Of a stretch of 64,000 nucleotides of DNA, positions 7,770 to 16,764 are shown in pieces; the first letter of the stretch is position 1; each line of letters begins with the position of its first letter. The stretch is taken from assembly GCF_014655715.1 (NCBI RefSeq), contig NZ_BNBM01000001.1, positions 684,742-748,741 on the forward strand. The letters are read 5' to 3'. The DNA is from Streptomyces lanatus (lineage in GTDB: Bacteria; Actinomycetota; Actinomycetes; Streptomycetales; Streptomycetaceae). Under the pieces are notes generated by a model. That model saw nothing but the letters and a program-made list of their open reading frames with translations. It ran no database searches and was not told where the DNA came from. The translations under genes were made by a program, and so were the position numbers.

Positions 7770-9392
7770 ATGTCCGCACCAGCGCCGTCCCCGCTGGCCA
7801 TCGTCGACGCCGAGCCCCTGCCGCGGCAGGAGGAGGTCCTTACCGAGGCGGCCCTCGCCTTCGTGGCCGAGCTGCACCGCCGGTTCACGCCCCGCCGTGA
7901 CGAACTCCTCGCCCGTCGTGCCGAGCGCCGCGCCGAGATCGCCCGCACCTCCACGCTCGACTTCCTCCCGGAGACCGCCGCGATCCGCGCGGACGACTCC
8001 TGGCGAGTGGCCGCGTGCCCGCCCGCGCTGCAGGACCGCCGGGTCGAGATCACCGGCCCCACCGACCGCAAGATGACGATCAACGCCCTCAACTCGGGCG
8101 CGAAGATCTGGCTCGCCGACTTCGAGGACGCCTCCGCGCCGACCTGGGAGAACGTCGTCCTGGGGCAGATCAACCTGGCCGACGCCTATACCCGGAACAT
8201 CGACTTCACGGACTCCAAGTCCGGCAAGTCGTACGCCCTGAAGGCGAACGACGAACTCGCCACCGTCGTCATGCGGCCGCGCGGCTGGCACCTCAACGAG
8301 CGTCACCTCCAGGTCGACGGTGAGCAGGTCCCCGGCGCCTTCGTCGACTTCGGCCTGTACTTCTTCCACAACGCCCAGCGCCTGCTCGACCTCGGCAAGG
8401 GCCCGTACTTCTACCTCCCGAAGACGGAGTCGCACCTGGAGGCCCGCCTCTGGAACGACGTGTTCGTCTTCGCGCAGGACTACGTCGGCATCCCGCAGGG
8501 CACCGTCCGCGCGACCGTCCTGATCGAGACGATCACGGCGGCGTACGAGATGGAGGAGATCCTCTACGAACTCCGCGACCACGCCTCGGGGTTGAACGCC
8601 GGACGCTGGGACTACCTGTTCTCCATCGTCAAGAACTTCCGTGACGGCGGCGCCAAGTTCGTCCTGCCGGACCGCAACGCGGTCACGATGACGGCCCCGT
8701 TCATGCGGGCGTACACCGAACTCCTCGTCCGCACCTGCCACAAGCGCGGCGCGCACGCGATCGGCGGCATGGCGGCGTTCATCCCGTCGCGCCGGGACGC
8801 CGAGGTCAACAAGGTGGCCTTCGAGAAGGTCCGCGCCGACAAGGACCGCGAGGCCGGCGACGGCTTCGACGGTTCCTGGGTCGCCCACCCCGACCTGGTC
8901 CCGATCGCCATGGAGTCCTTCGACAAGGTCCTCGGCGACAAGCCGAACCAGAAGGACCGCCTCCGCGAGGACGTCCACGTCGAGGCGGCCGACCTGATCG
9001 CGGTCGACTCACTGGACGCCAAGCCGACGTACCCGGGCCTGATCAACGCCGTCCAGGTCGGTATCCGCTACATCGAGGCCTGGCTGCGCGGTCTCGGCGC
9101 GGTCGCCATCTTCAACCTCATGGAGGACGCGGCCACCGCCGAGATCTCCCGCTCCCAGATCTGGCAGTGGATCAACGCGGGCGTCGAGTTCGAGAACGGC
9201 GAGCACGCCACGCCCGAACTGGCCCGCAAGGTCGCCGCCGAGGAACTGGCGAACATCCGCGCCGAGATCGGCGAGGAGGCCTTCGCGGCCGGCCACTGGC
9301 AGCAGGCCCACGACCTGCTCCTGGAGGTCTCCCTCGACGAGGACTACGCCGACTTCCTGACGCTGCCCGCGTACGAGCAGCTGCGCGGCTGA
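7770..9392 (+). CDS. aceB: Malate synthase A
   Basis: Condenses glyoxylate with acetyl-CoA to give malate, feeding glyoxylate from allantoin into the TCA cycle. At 540 aa it has the length of the A isoform. Family motifs include [20 protein letters not shown], the [11 protein letters not shown] block, [46 protein letters not shown] and the catalytic Asp region [19 protein letters not shown]. The start ATG has GAAGGAAG upstream. The promoter carries both regulon motifs (7634-7650 and 7652-7676), so this copy appears to be part of the allantoin/glyoxylate response rather than an acetate-only glyoxylate shunt. No isocitrate lyase is adjacent. Confidence 0.96.
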   Translation: MSAPAPSPLAIVDAEPLPRQEEVLTEAALAFVAELHRRFTPRRDELLARRAERRAEIARTSTLDFLPETAAIRADDSWRVAACPPALQDRRVEITGPTDRKMTINALNSGAKIWLADFEDASAPTWENVVLGQINLADAYTRNIDFTDSKSGKSYALKANDELATVVMRPRGWHLNERHLQVDGEQVPGAFVDFGLYFFHNAQRLLDLGKGPYFYLPKTESHLEARLWNDVFVFAQDYVGIPQGTVRATVLIETITAAYEMEEILYELRDHASGLNAGRWDYLFSIVKNFRDGGAKFVLPDRNAVTMTAPFMRAYTELLVRTCHKRGAHAIGGMAAFIPSRRDAEVNKVAFEKVRADKDREAGDGFDGSWVAHPDLVPIAMESFDKVLGDKPNQKDRLREDVHVEAADLIAVDSLDAKPTYPGLINAVQVGIRYIEAWLRGLGAVAIFNLMEDAATAEISRSQIWQWINAGVEFENGEHATPELARKVAAEELANIRAEIGEEAFAAGHWQQAHDLLLEVSLDEDYADFLTLPAYEQLRG

Positions 9393-9399
9393 CGCACCG

Positions 9400-9684
9400 T
9401 CATTTGTCCGAGTGGCCCAGGGACTTCCCCGGGGCCACTCGGTCGCGTACGGCCTGCTTCACGGCCGTCGGCTCGGGGAAGCCCCGCTCCTTGCGGTCCC
9501 AGACCACCTCGTCGTCCACGCGCACGACGAACACCCCGCCCTTGCCCGGCTTCAGCGCCAGTTCGGACAGCTCCGCCTCGAACGTGGTGAGCAGTTCCTG
9601 CGCCAGCCAGGCCGCGCGCGGCAGCCACTTGCACTGGGTGCAGTACTCGATCTCGACACGGCCATGCGTTGTGCGGCCACTCAT
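9400..9684 (-). CDS. SelT/SelW/SelH-family CxxC protein
   Basis: A 94-aa thioredoxin-fold-like protein of the Rdx family. It has an early CTQC redox motif in EIEYCTQCKWLPRAAWLAQEL, followed by GGVFVVRVDDEVVWDRKERGFPEP, which corresponds to the conserved beta strands and Gly-Phe-Pro turn. The eukaryotic relatives carry selenocysteine in the second position, whereas here it is Cys. The start ATG overlaps the stop of the upstream HipA-like kinase gene by 4 bp (ATGA), so the two are translationally coupled. Function is unknown beyond a probable redox role. Confidence 0.85.
   Translation of the reverse strand: MSGRTTHGRVEIEYCTQCKWLPRAAWLAQELLTTFEAELSELALKPGKGGVFVVRVDDEVVWDRKERGFPEPTAVKQAVRDRVAPGKSLGHSDK
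9409..9441. terminator. Convergent terminator between aceB and the SelT/W-like gene
   Basis: A perfect 10-bp stem, CGAGTGGCCC with GGGCCACTCG, with a 12-nt loop. It lies 17 bp after the aceB stop and overlaps the last codons of the convergent SelT/W-like gene. It may terminate aceB. Confidence 0.5.
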
Positions 9685-10586
9685 CCGAGGTGCACCGACC
9701 AATCCTGTTCCGCGGCCGGCTTGCCGTGCAGGTCGGGGACCCGCTTCAGCCATTTCGGCCGGCCTTGCTGTGTCCTCGCCGCCCTGAGGGCCTCCTCGGC
9801 GGCGAGTTCCTCCCGGGTGGGGAAGTCGGTGGGGAGCCAGGCCGCGGACGCCCGCACGCGCGCGTGGAGGTGGTCGACGTACGACGCCCGCGCCTCGTCC
9901 GGCGTGGCGAAGCCCGTGAGCCAGGCGTCCGGCACCTCGGAGACGACCGCCCGCAGCAGCTCCTGTGTCACCCTCGGCGCCAGCTCCGCGTCCGCGGCGC
10001 GCACGTCGGGGGCGTAGTGGCCGAGCGCGTGATGGCGGAAGTCGTAGGCCTTCTCGGGGTCCGAGGCGTCCCAGCGGTGATGGAAGACCAGGGCCGCACC
10101 GTGGTCGATCAGCCACAGCCGCGCCGGGACGGTGCCGAGGGTGGGCCAGATCATCAGGTTCGAGCTGTGGACCGTACGGTCGACGTTGGCGGTCAGGGCG
10201 TCCAGCCAGACGATCCGGCCGGCCTCCAGCGGGTCCACGCGGAAGGTCCTGGCGACTTCCGGGGTGAAGTCCCGCGCGCCCGGCAGGAAGTCCATGCCGA
10301 GGTTGACGCCCGCGCTGGCGGCGTGCAGCTCGCGCACCTCCTGATGCGGCTCGCTGTCCGCGACGGCGGGGTCGAAGTGGACCAGGACCAGCTCGGGGAA
10401 GCGCAGCCCCAGGGCGCGGGCCAGCTCACCGACGATCACCTCGGCGACCAGCGCCTTGGTGCCCTGTGCGGAGCCGGTGAACTTGACGACGTAGGTGCCG
10501 AGGTCGTCGGCCTCGACGACACCGGGGACGGAGCCGCCGGAGCGCAGCGGGGCGAGGTAACGAGTCGCGGTGACCTCTCTCAGCAT
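9681..10586 (-). CDS. HipA-family kinase-like protein
   Basis: The 301-aa protein resembles stand-alone HipA-like kinase domains (no HipB antitoxin nearby). It has a Gly-rich N-terminal lobe (RSGGSVPGVVEADDLGTYVVKFTGSAQG), a catalytic-loop-like DALTANVDRTVHSSN and a metal-binding WLIDHGAALVF (DHG in place of DFG). The target is unknown. In well-studied HipA the substrate is glutamyl-tRNA synthetase, but that cannot be transferred here. It is translationally coupled (ATGA) to the downstream SelT/W-like protein and divergent from the DUF429 gene. Confidence 0.8.
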   Translation of the reverse strand: MLREVTATRYLAPLRSGGSVPGVVEADDLGTYVVKFTGSAQGTKALVAEVIVGELARALGLRFPELVLVHFDPAVADSEPHQEVRELHAASAGVNLGMDFLPGARDFTPEVARTFRVDPLEAGRIVWLDALTANVDRTVHSSNLMIWPTLGTVPARLWLIDHGAALVFHHRWDASDPEKAYDFRHHALGHYAPDVRAADAELAPRVTQELLRAVVSEVPDAWLTGFATPDEARASYVDHLHARVRASAAWLPTDFPTREELAAEEALRAARTQQGRPKWLKRVPDLHGKPAAEQDWSVHLG

Positions 10587-10708
10587 CTGTCAGGTCACCA
10601 GCCCTGTCCGTAGCTCTATCCGTGCCTCCAGCATGAAATGACCATAGTAACCGGGGGTGACGGTCGGCGAGGGATAGATTTTCCGCGGTGGCGAGGGGTG
10701 ACGGTGAC

Positions 10709-11386
10709 ATGGAAGTCCTGGGTGTCGATGCCTGTGGCAAGCAGGGATGGGTGGGGATCCGGCTCGCGGACGGCGCGTACGCGGGCAGTCTGGTCGACGT
10801 CCGGCTGGACGCGCTGATCGGACGGGCCGGCGGGGTGGCCGTGATCGCCGTGGACATGCCGCTGGGCCTGGTCGAGAAGGGCTGGCGGGCCGCGGACCTC
10901 GGCGCGAGGGCGCTCCTGCGGGAACGGCGCAGCACGGTCTTCCTGGTGGCGCCGCGCCCCGCGTGGCTGGAGTCGGAGTTCACGGCGGCGGGTGACCGGT
11001 GCCAGGAGCTGACCGGGCAGCGGCTGAGCCGGCAGGCGTGGGCGCTGGCCCCGAAGCTCCTGGAGGCCCGGGCGTGCCGCCTCGCCGACGACCGGATCCA
11101 TGAGGTCCACCCGGAGCTGTCCTTCCGCGCCCTGGCCGACGGGACGCCACCGGCGTACGCCAAGAAGACCTGGCGCGGCCAGCACCTGCGCCGCTCCCTG
11201 CTGGCCGGGGCCGGACTCGTCCTGCCGGACGAGCTGGGCGAGGCGGATCGTGTCCCCACGGACGATGTCCTCGACGCCACGGCGGCGGCCTGGTCGGCCC
11301 ACCGGATCGCCCTGGGTACGGCGGGCCGGATCCCGGAAGTGCCCGAGCTGGACGCGGAGGGCCGCGCCGTCGAGATCCGGTACTGA
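10709..11386 (+). CDS. DUF429 family protein
   Basis: A soluble protein of about 225 aa beginning MEVLGVDACGKQGWVGIRL, the RNase H-like N-terminus of DUF429. It also has VDMPLGL and the later DDVLDATAAAWSA block, whose Asp residues are conserved in the family. These are predicted nuclease-like or RNase H-fold proteins without a known cellular role. I chose the ATG at 10709 because GAGGGG lies upstream. A GTG at 10688 is possible. The last 42 codons and the stop are duplicated just downstream. Confidence 0.75.
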   Translation: MEVLGVDACGKQGWVGIRLADGAYAGSLVDVRLDALIGRAGGVAVIAVDMPLGLVEKGWRAADLGARALLRERRSTVFLVAPRPAWLESEFTAAGDRCQELTGQRLSRQAWALAPKLLEARACRLADDRIHEVHPELSFRALADGTPPAYAKKTWRGQHLRRSLLAGAGLVLPDELGEADRVPTDDVLDATAAAWSAHRIALGTAGRIPEVPELDAEGRAVEIRY

Positions 11387-11576
11387 ACCCGCGGCTCAAC
11401 CCGCCAGCGGGTCCGCCAGACGATGTCCTCGACGCCACCGCAGCGGCCTGGTCGGCCCACCGGATCGCGCTCGGTAGGGCAGGCCGGATCCCGGAAGTGC
11501 CCGAGCTGGACGTGGACGGCCGCGCCGTCGAGATCCGGTACTGAACCCGCGGCTCACCCCGCCAGTGGGTTCGGCA
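11261..11576. repeat. 158-bp direct tandem duplication across the DUF429 / NIS synthetase gene junction
   Basis: Copy 1 (11261-11418) and copy 2 (11419-11576) align without gaps at an offset of 158 bp, with about a dozen mismatches. Copy 1 contains the true 3' end of the DUF429 gene plus a ghost of the convergent siderophore-synthetase C-terminus (..DPLAG-stop). Copy 2 contains a ghost of the DUF429 3' end (stop 11542-11544) plus the real synthetase C-terminus (..NPLAG-stop). Confidence 0.9.
11419..11544 (+). pseudogene. Duplicated C-terminal fragment of the DUF429 gene
   Basis: This copy encodes the DUF429 tail from DDVLDATAAAWSAHRIALG to EIRY-stop, with a few substitutions relative to the intact gene. 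It has no start of its own and is not translated as part of the upstream gene, which stops at 11386. It is a by-product of the 158-bp tandem duplication. Confidence 0.8.
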
Positions 11577-13050
11577 GCGGCAGATAGCGGGCGTCGGCGC
11601 CGTCCGCGCCCGTCCAGCGCAGCAGCAGGTTGGTCTTGCCGGGGAGGGTGGGGGCCGTCAGGAGGGCCCGGATCTCGGGGAGGTCGTGCCGGGCCAGCTC
11701 GTGGCGGGCGGCGGGCCAGGGGTCCAGCGCCGGGTGGCGGGCGGTGAGGGCCCCGGCGATCTCGACGAGGTGGTTGACGACCAGGCAGTACACCAGCCGC
11801 TCCCAGCCCGCCGACCGGGACACCTCCGGCACCAGCTTCACGCCCTCGGCGTCCCGGAACAGCGCCTGCACCGGCATTCCGTCGCTGTCGACGGCGACCA
11901 GGGTGTTCTGGAGGTGCGCCTCCAGTACGACGCCGTGGTCGGCGAAGGCGGCGAGCGCGGGCGGCACGACCTGGGCCAGATACGCCTCCCACCAGGCCGC
12001 CGGGTCCCGGACGACGTCCAGTGGACTGCCCTCGAAGCCCTCGACGAGCCCGGCGGCGAGCAGCGGTGTCGCGCCCGGGAGGACGTTCTCGCGCAGCCCG
12101 TCGCGGACCAGGACCGCCAGTTCCTCGAAGGCGAAGTCGGCGGTGCGGTAGCCGCGGTCCGCGAGCCAGACGGCGGGACCACCGTCCAGGGCCGTGGCCG
12201 CGGCGGTGTCGGTGCGGCGGAGTCTTCGCAGGTCGTGGCGCCACAGCCGGCGGATGTCGTTGGTGATGCGCACATCCAGGCTGAACTTGAGGAAGAGATC
12301 GTCCTCGGGGGCGTACAGCGTGCGGATCGCGGCCGTCGGCCAGGCGTCGAAGCCAGTCGTGCCGAGCCGCACCAGCCTGCCGTCGGCGAAGGCGTCCGCC
12401 AGCTCCCGGCCGACCAGATCCAGCTGCCAGGGGTGCGCGGGCAGCAGACGGTAGCCGGGCGGGGCCTCGCCGAGGGCGTCCAAGGCGGCCGTGTCGCCCT
12501 CCTCGACGACCGTGTCCTCGCGCACGCCGAGCAGCGTCAGCGGGAAGCGGGCGTGGGCCTCGGGGGCGTACGGCAGCCAGGCCGCGACCGGGCCGCCGCC
12601 GCGTGCCTTGGGGGCGGGGTGGTGGGGGTGGCCGGTGAGGAGGGACTGCTCGGAACGCAGGTAGAGGTCGGCGGGCGGCGTGGCACGCGTGCGTGCCGTG
12701 AGGAGCGCGACCACCGCGTCCCGGCTGTCGACCATCTCGGCGGGCAGCTCGTGGTTGGAGAGACCGGTGTGGCGGCGCAGTTCGTCGGCGACGAGTTTGA
12801 CCAGTTCGGTGTGCCCGATGCGCTGCCAGCCGCCGGACACCCGCACCTCGGGCTCGGCGGGCCGCCGCTCGCCGAGGACCCGCAGCAGCCGGCCCGTGCC
12901 GCGCAGCCGGTGAACGTACCGGCCGCCGGACGCACCATGCGGTTCGGCCACCTCGCGCAGCAGACAGTTGAGCAGGGGCGCCATCGCGCGGGCGTCGGCG
13001 CGTTCCGCGATGTCGGCCGCGGTCGGAGGGGTGAGGTGCACGCGATCCAC
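11554..13050 (-). CDS. IucA/IucC-family NIS siderophore synthetase
   Basis: An NRPS-independent siderophore synthetase that condenses a carboxylic acid with an amine or alcohol via an acyl-adenylate. The 498-aa protein shows the conserved blocks LLPAHPWQLD, LKFSLDVRITNDIRR (nucleotide-binding region), LEAHLQNTLVAVD and the C-terminal FhuF-like part ending LPLPNPLAG. The start is the GTG at 13050, and the ribosome site is weak (AGAGAA). It is divergent from a second NIS synthetase with only 94 bp between the starts, so both may share a promoter region. I see no clear iron-box palindrome there. No exporter, receptor or monooxygenase gene lies nearby. Confidence 0.9.
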   Translation of the reverse strand: MDRVHLTPPTAADIAERADARAMAPLLNCLLREVAEPHGASGGRYVHRLRGTGRLLRVLGERRPAEPEVRVSGGWQRIGHTELVKLVADELRRHTGLSNHELPAEMVDSRDAVVALLTARTRATPPADLYLRSEQSLLTGHPHHPAPKARGGGPVAAWLPYAPEAHARFPLTLLGVREDTVVEEGDTAALDALGEAPPGYRLLPAHPWQLDLVGRELADAFADGRLVRLGTTGFDAWPTAAIRTLYAPEDDLFLKFSLDVRITNDIRRLWRHDLRRLRRTDTAAATALDGGPAVWLADRGYRTADFAFEELAVLVRDGLRENVLPGATPLLAAGLVEGFEGSPLDVVRDPAAWWEAYLAQVVPPALAAFADHGVVLEAHLQNTLVAVDSDGMPVQALFRDAEGVKLVPEVSRSAGWERLVYCLVVNHLVEIAGALTARHPALDPWPAARHELARHDLPEIRALLTAPTLPGKTNLLLRWTGADGADARYLPLPNPLAG

Positions 13051-13144
13051 TCGTTCTCTACGGTCCGTTCAGGTGGGATGACGATCAGTATGTCCGTCGT
13101 CGGTGCCTGTGCCGACGCCCTACTCGTACCCGAGGAGCCCGCCC

Positions 13145-14653
13145 GTGCACCGTCCCTCCAGCGACGAGGCCGAGGTCGCCGCGGAACTGGCCGATGTCCG
13201 ACCCGAGCTCGCCCCGCGCCACGCCGCCGAACTGCCCGGCGCCCGAGCGGCCGTACTGACCCGGCTGTGGCGTGCGCTCGCCCATGAGCCGCTGCCCTGG
13301 GTGGCCCGCCGCGAGCCCTCCCGGGACGGTCTCACGCTGCGCCTCTCGGACGGCCGCCGGCTGCACGGCCCGCGTGCCGACCCGTACGCCACCGCCGCGT
13401 ATGTCACCGCCGTAGATCTCGACGGGACGCCGTACGACGATCCGGCCCGGCTGCTGACCGACCTCGCCGTGCCGCACGGTGCGGCCTTCGCGGCCGAACT
13501 CGGCCACAGTGTCGCCTCGTTGGCGCTCTCGCGGGCAGGCCAGGAGGGCCACTCGAAGGAGTGGCCGGTGCTGGAGTGGGAGTGGGAGCAGCGGGTGGTG
13601 GACGGGCATCCGTTCCATCCCAACTGCCGTTCCAGGCCCGGGTTCTCGGTCGCCGAGCAGCTGGCGTACGGGCCCGAGCACCGGCCGGTGGTGACGCTGG
13701 GGCTGATGCCGGTGCGGGCGGACGAATGCCTGGTGACCGGGGCGTGGCCGGACGGGATGCGGGACGGGGAGCGGCTGCTGATCCCGGTGCATCCATGGCA
13801 GGCCGAGCATGTGCTCAAGCGGCCCCGCGATCCCTACGACACCGGGATCGCCGCGCATCCGCTGATGTCCCTGCGCACCCTCGCGCTGCCCGGCGGGCCG
13901 CATGTCAAGACCGCGTTGAGTGCTCGGCTGACGTCGTCGGTACGGGACATCTCGGTGTACTCCATCGGTCTGTCGGCGATCTTGTCTGACTTCGCGGAGA
14001 CCCTGGCGGCGCGCACGGACGGGCTGCTGCACATGACCCGCACTCTGGGGGCCGCCACCGCCGGCTCGCCGGATCTGGCGGCGGTGGTGCGGGAGTCGCC
14101 GCAGGCCTACGCGGGGCCCGGTGAGCGGGTCGTGCCGGTGGCCGCGCTGGCGACGATCAAGCAATCGCCCGTCTGGTTCGCCGAGTTCACGCGTCTCGCG
14201 CTCACCGTGGGGCTGCGGCTGCTGGAGCTGGGGGTCGCGCTGGAGGCGCATGGCCAGAATCTGCTGGTGGTGCTGTCGGCCGACGGCCGGCCGGTGCGGC
14301 TGGTCTACCGCGACCTCGCCGACATCCGGGTGAGCCCGGCGCGGCTGGCCGGGCACGGCATCCCGGTGCCGGAGCTGTCCGGCCGGATCGTCACGGACGA
14401 TGTACCGACCCTGCGCCGCAAGCTGTTCGGCTCGCTGGTGGCGGGCGGGCTGGCGGGTACGGCGGGCTCGGGCGCGGCGTTGCGCGGGGCGCTGGAGGCG
14501 GTCGTACGGGATCTGCCGCGGACCGGGGATCTGGCGGCACTGCGCGAGGAGCCGGTGCCGACGAAGGCGCTGTCGCTGATGCGGCTGTCGCCGGGGACGG
14601 CCGGGGATCAGTGGGCCGATCTGCCCAATCCGCTGGTCAGCGAGGTGTTCTGA
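13145..14653 (+). CDS. IucA/IucC-family NIS siderophore synthetase (second)
   Basis: A paralogue of the divergent upstream gene, about 502 aa. Typical blocks are GHSKEWPVLEWEWEQ with HPFHPNCRSRPGFS (substrate and ATP region, in place of the usual GHPxHPxxKxRxG), LIPVHPWQAEHVL, VKTALSARLTSSVRDIS, LEAHGQNLLVVL and a final LPNPL. The start is the GTG preceded by GAGGAG at 7 nt spacing. An in-frame start at 13103 would add 14 poorly composed residues. Together the pair could assemble a hydroxamate- or citrate-type siderophore or a related small molecule. The variant HPFHPNCRS motif hints at a divergent substrate (inference). Confidence 0.9.
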   Translation: MHRPSSDEAEVAAELADVRPELAPRHAAELPGARAAVLTRLWRALAHEPLPWVARREPSRDGLTLRLSDGRRLHGPRADPYATAAYVTAVDLDGTPYDDPARLLTDLAVPHGAAFAAELGHSVASLALSRAGQEGHSKEWPVLEWEWEQRVVDGHPFHPNCRSRPGFSVAEQLAYGPEHRPVVTLGLMPVRADECLVTGAWPDGMRDGERLLIPVHPWQAEHVLKRPRDPYDTGIAAHPLMSLRTLALPGGPHVKTALSARLTSSVRDISVYSIGLSAILSDFAETLAARTDGLLHMTRTLGAATAGSPDLAAVVRESPQAYAGPGERVVPVAALATIKQSPVWFAEFTRLALTVGLRLLELGVALEAHGQNLLVVLSADGRPVRLVYRDLADIRVSPARLAGHGIPVPELSGRIVTDDVPTLRRKLFGSLVAGGLAGTAGSGAALRGALEAVVRDLPRTGDLAALREEPVPTKALSLMRLSPGTAGDQWADLPNPLVSEVF

Positions 14654-14696
14654 ACCCGTTTTGGAACGGGACACCTGGGCTCAATAGGATCCGCCG

Positions 14697-15962
14697 ATGA
14701 TCACAAGAACACGGCTGGCGGCCGGGGTCTGTGCCCTGCTCGCCGCGCTCACGGCCGGGATAGCCTTCCCGGCCGGGGCGGTCGCCGACGAGACCACCGC
14801 CACCGCTCCGAAAGTCGATCTCGTGATCGACGTCAGCGGCTCGATGCGGGCGAAGGACATCGACGGCCAGTCACGGATGGCCGCGGCGAAGCAGGCCTTC
14901 AACGAGGTGCTGGACGCGACCCCCGAGGAGGTCCAGCTCGGCATCCGCACCCTCGGCGCCAACTACCCGGGCGACGACCGCAAGACGGGCTGCAAGGACA
15001 CCGCGCAGCTCTACCCGGTCGGCCCGCTGGACCGCACCGAGGCCAAGACGGCGGTGGCCACCCTGACGCCGACCGGCTGGACGCCGATCGGCCCCGCGCT
15101 GCTGAAGGCGGCCGACGACCTGGACGGCGGCGAGGGCTCCAAGCGCATCGTGCTGATCAGTGACGGCGAGGACACCTGCGCCCCGCTCGACCCGTGCGAG
15201 GTGGCCCGCGAGATCGCGGCCAAGGGCATCGGCCTGACCATCGACACGCTCGGCCTGGTACCCAACACCAAGCTGCGGCAGCAGCTCAGCTGTATCGCCG
15301 AGGCGACCGGCGGTACTTTCACCTCGGTCGAGCACACCGACGAACTCGCCGACAAGGTTAACCAGTTGGTGGACCGGGCGGCCGATCCGGTGGTGACGCC
15401 CGTCGCGACGACGGGCGCGGACCAGTGCGCCAAGGCGCCGACGCTGAAGTCCGGCCTGTACACCGACCGCGCGGAGTTCGGCCAGCAGCGCTGGTACCGG
15501 GTCGACGTCGAGCCCGGCCAGGAGCTGCGGGCGTCCGTGAGCGTGTCGGCCGACCGCGCGGTGAACCCCACCTACGGGGTGCTGCTGCGTGCCGTGACCG
15601 AGCGCGGCCGGGAGATGGTGCGCGGCGAGGCGGCGGGCAACGGCCGTACGGACGTCGTGTCCACCGGACTGCGCCACCCGAAGGCCGAGGCCGACGACGA
15701 GGACACCGCGACCGCCGAGACCGTGTGTCTCCAGGTCACCCACTCCTTCTCGGCCGGGTCCGGTGTGCAGACCACGCCCGGGCTGCCGCTGGAGCTGACG
15801 GTCGACGTAGTGAACGGACCGTCGACGTCGAGCGACGTGGCCTCCTTCGGCCTCGGCCGCGGCTGGTGGCTGCTCGGCGCGCTCGTCCTCACCGGCTTCC
15901 TCGCCGGTCTCGTGTGGGGCTGGGTGTCACGCTGGCGGGTCGCGGTCTGGAGGACCAACTGA
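14697..15962 (+). CDS. Secreted VWA-domain protein with C-terminal membrane anchor
   Basis: The 421-aa protein begins with a signal peptide (residues about 1-30, ending PAGAVADE). A von Willebrand A domain follows, with an intact MIDAS motif DVSGS, a GWTPIGPAL loop and ISDGEDTC. A beta-rich middle precedes a single transmembrane helix near the C-terminus (WWLLGALVLTGFLAGLVWGWV) with basic residues after it. It would sit on the outer face of the membrane and bind metal-dependent protein ligands. Its stop codon overlaps the ATG of the next gene (TGATG), so the two are coupled and probably form a surface complex. Confidence 0.85.
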   Translation: MITRTRLAAGVCALLAALTAGIAFPAGAVADETTATAPKVDLVIDVSGSMRAKDIDGQSRMAAAKQAFNEVLDATPEEVQLGIRTLGANYPGDDRKTGCKDTAQLYPVGPLDRTEAKTAVATLTPTGWTPIGPALLKAADDLDGGEGSKRIVLISDGEDTCAPLDPCEVAREIAAKGIGLTIDTLGLVPNTKLRQQLSCIAEATGGTFTSVEHTDELADKVNQLVDRAADPVVTPVATTGADQCAKAPTLKSGLYTDRAEFGQQRWYRVDVEPGQELRASVSVSADRAVNPTYGVLLRAVTERGREMVRGEAAGNGRTDVVSTGLRHPKAEADDEDTATAETVCLQVTHSFSAGSGVQTTPGLPLELTVDVVNGPSTSSDVASFGLGRGWWLLGALVLTGFLAGLVWGWVSRWRVAVWRTN

Positions 15963-16753
15963 TGCGGATCACACGTGTGTTGAGCACCGCGCTGCTCATG
16001 CTGGGCCTGGCGGCCGCCCCGGCCGTCGCCGACTCCACGCCGTCCCCGAGCGCCTCGCAGGACGGGAGCGCGCCGACCACGGCGGGCACCTCCTTCCGTA
16101 CGGCGACCGAGGTCGAGCAGGGGCAGGAGGCCACCGCGAGCGCCTCCACGGGCGACTACCTGTACTGGTCCTTCCCGGCCGACGCCGGACAGCGCCCCAC
16201 CGTCAAGGCCACGGTGAAGCTGCCGGACACGCACGCCGCCGAGAGCTGGCAGATCGATGTGTACGACGGTCTGCGGCGCCGCCAGGCCTGCCAGTACGGC
16301 GCCCAGACGCGCACCGCCGCGGCCGGTGCCGCCTCCGTGGAGCTGACCTGTGTGCTGCGCACGGTCCGGGCCTGGTCGGAGCAGTGGGCCAATGACCCGC
16401 TGCCGGGCACGTACTACATCCGGTTGACGGCCGTGGACGTACCCACCTCCGACCTCGGTCTGCCGATGGACGCCTCGGTCCGGGTCGACTCGAAGGACAT
16501 CGGCGGTTCGGCGGCGGTGGACGGCTCGCTTGCGGAGCCCCTCGTGCCGGGTGTCGCGGTGAAGTCGCAGGAGGACGAGGAGAGTTCGTCGGCCTCGGCG
16601 GTGCTGTCCAGCATCGAGCCCGAGGACGGCTGGGCGTCCGGCTGGTGGTCCGACCGGTGGGTGTGGACGGCGATCGGCGGTGCGCTGGCCGCGCTGGCGG
16701 GTGTCGGCGGCTATGCGCTGACGCGGGGGACGGGGCGGCCTACGGGCGTCTGA
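15962..16753 (+). CDS. Secreted, membrane-anchored partner of the VWA protein
   Basis: A 263-aa protein with a signal peptide (MRITRVLSTALLMLGLAAAPAVADS), a beta-rich extracellular domain resembling pre-peptidase C-terminal-type domains (YLYWSFPADAGQRPTVKATV...GTYYIRLTAVD), an acidic Ser-rich linker (QEDEESSSAS), and a C-terminal transmembrane helix (WVWTAIGGALAALAGVGGYAL). No enzymatic motif is visible. The ATG shares its first base with the VWA gene stop, which indicates translational coupling. Function is unknown, and association with the VWA protein is inferred from gene order and matching topology. Confidence 0.75.
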   Translation: MRITRVLSTALLMLGLAAAPAVADSTPSPSASQDGSAPTTAGTSFRTATEVEQGQEATASASTGDYLYWSFPADAGQRPTVKATVKLPDTHAAESWQIDVYDGLRRRQACQYGAQTRTAAAGAASVELTCVLRTVRAWSEQWANDPLPGTYYIRLTAVDVPTSDLGLPMDASVRVDSKDIGGSAAVDGSLAEPLVPGVAVKSQEDEESSSASAVLSSIEPEDGWASGWWSDRWVWTAIGGALAALAGVGGYALTRGTGRPTGV

Positions 16754-16764
16754 CCCCTCCTCAC

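Noticed and set aside
13051-13144. Iron-box operator between the two NIS synthetases
   Set aside because: I looked for a TTAGGTTAGGCT-type palindrome and saw none. Nothing there is symmetric enough to call.
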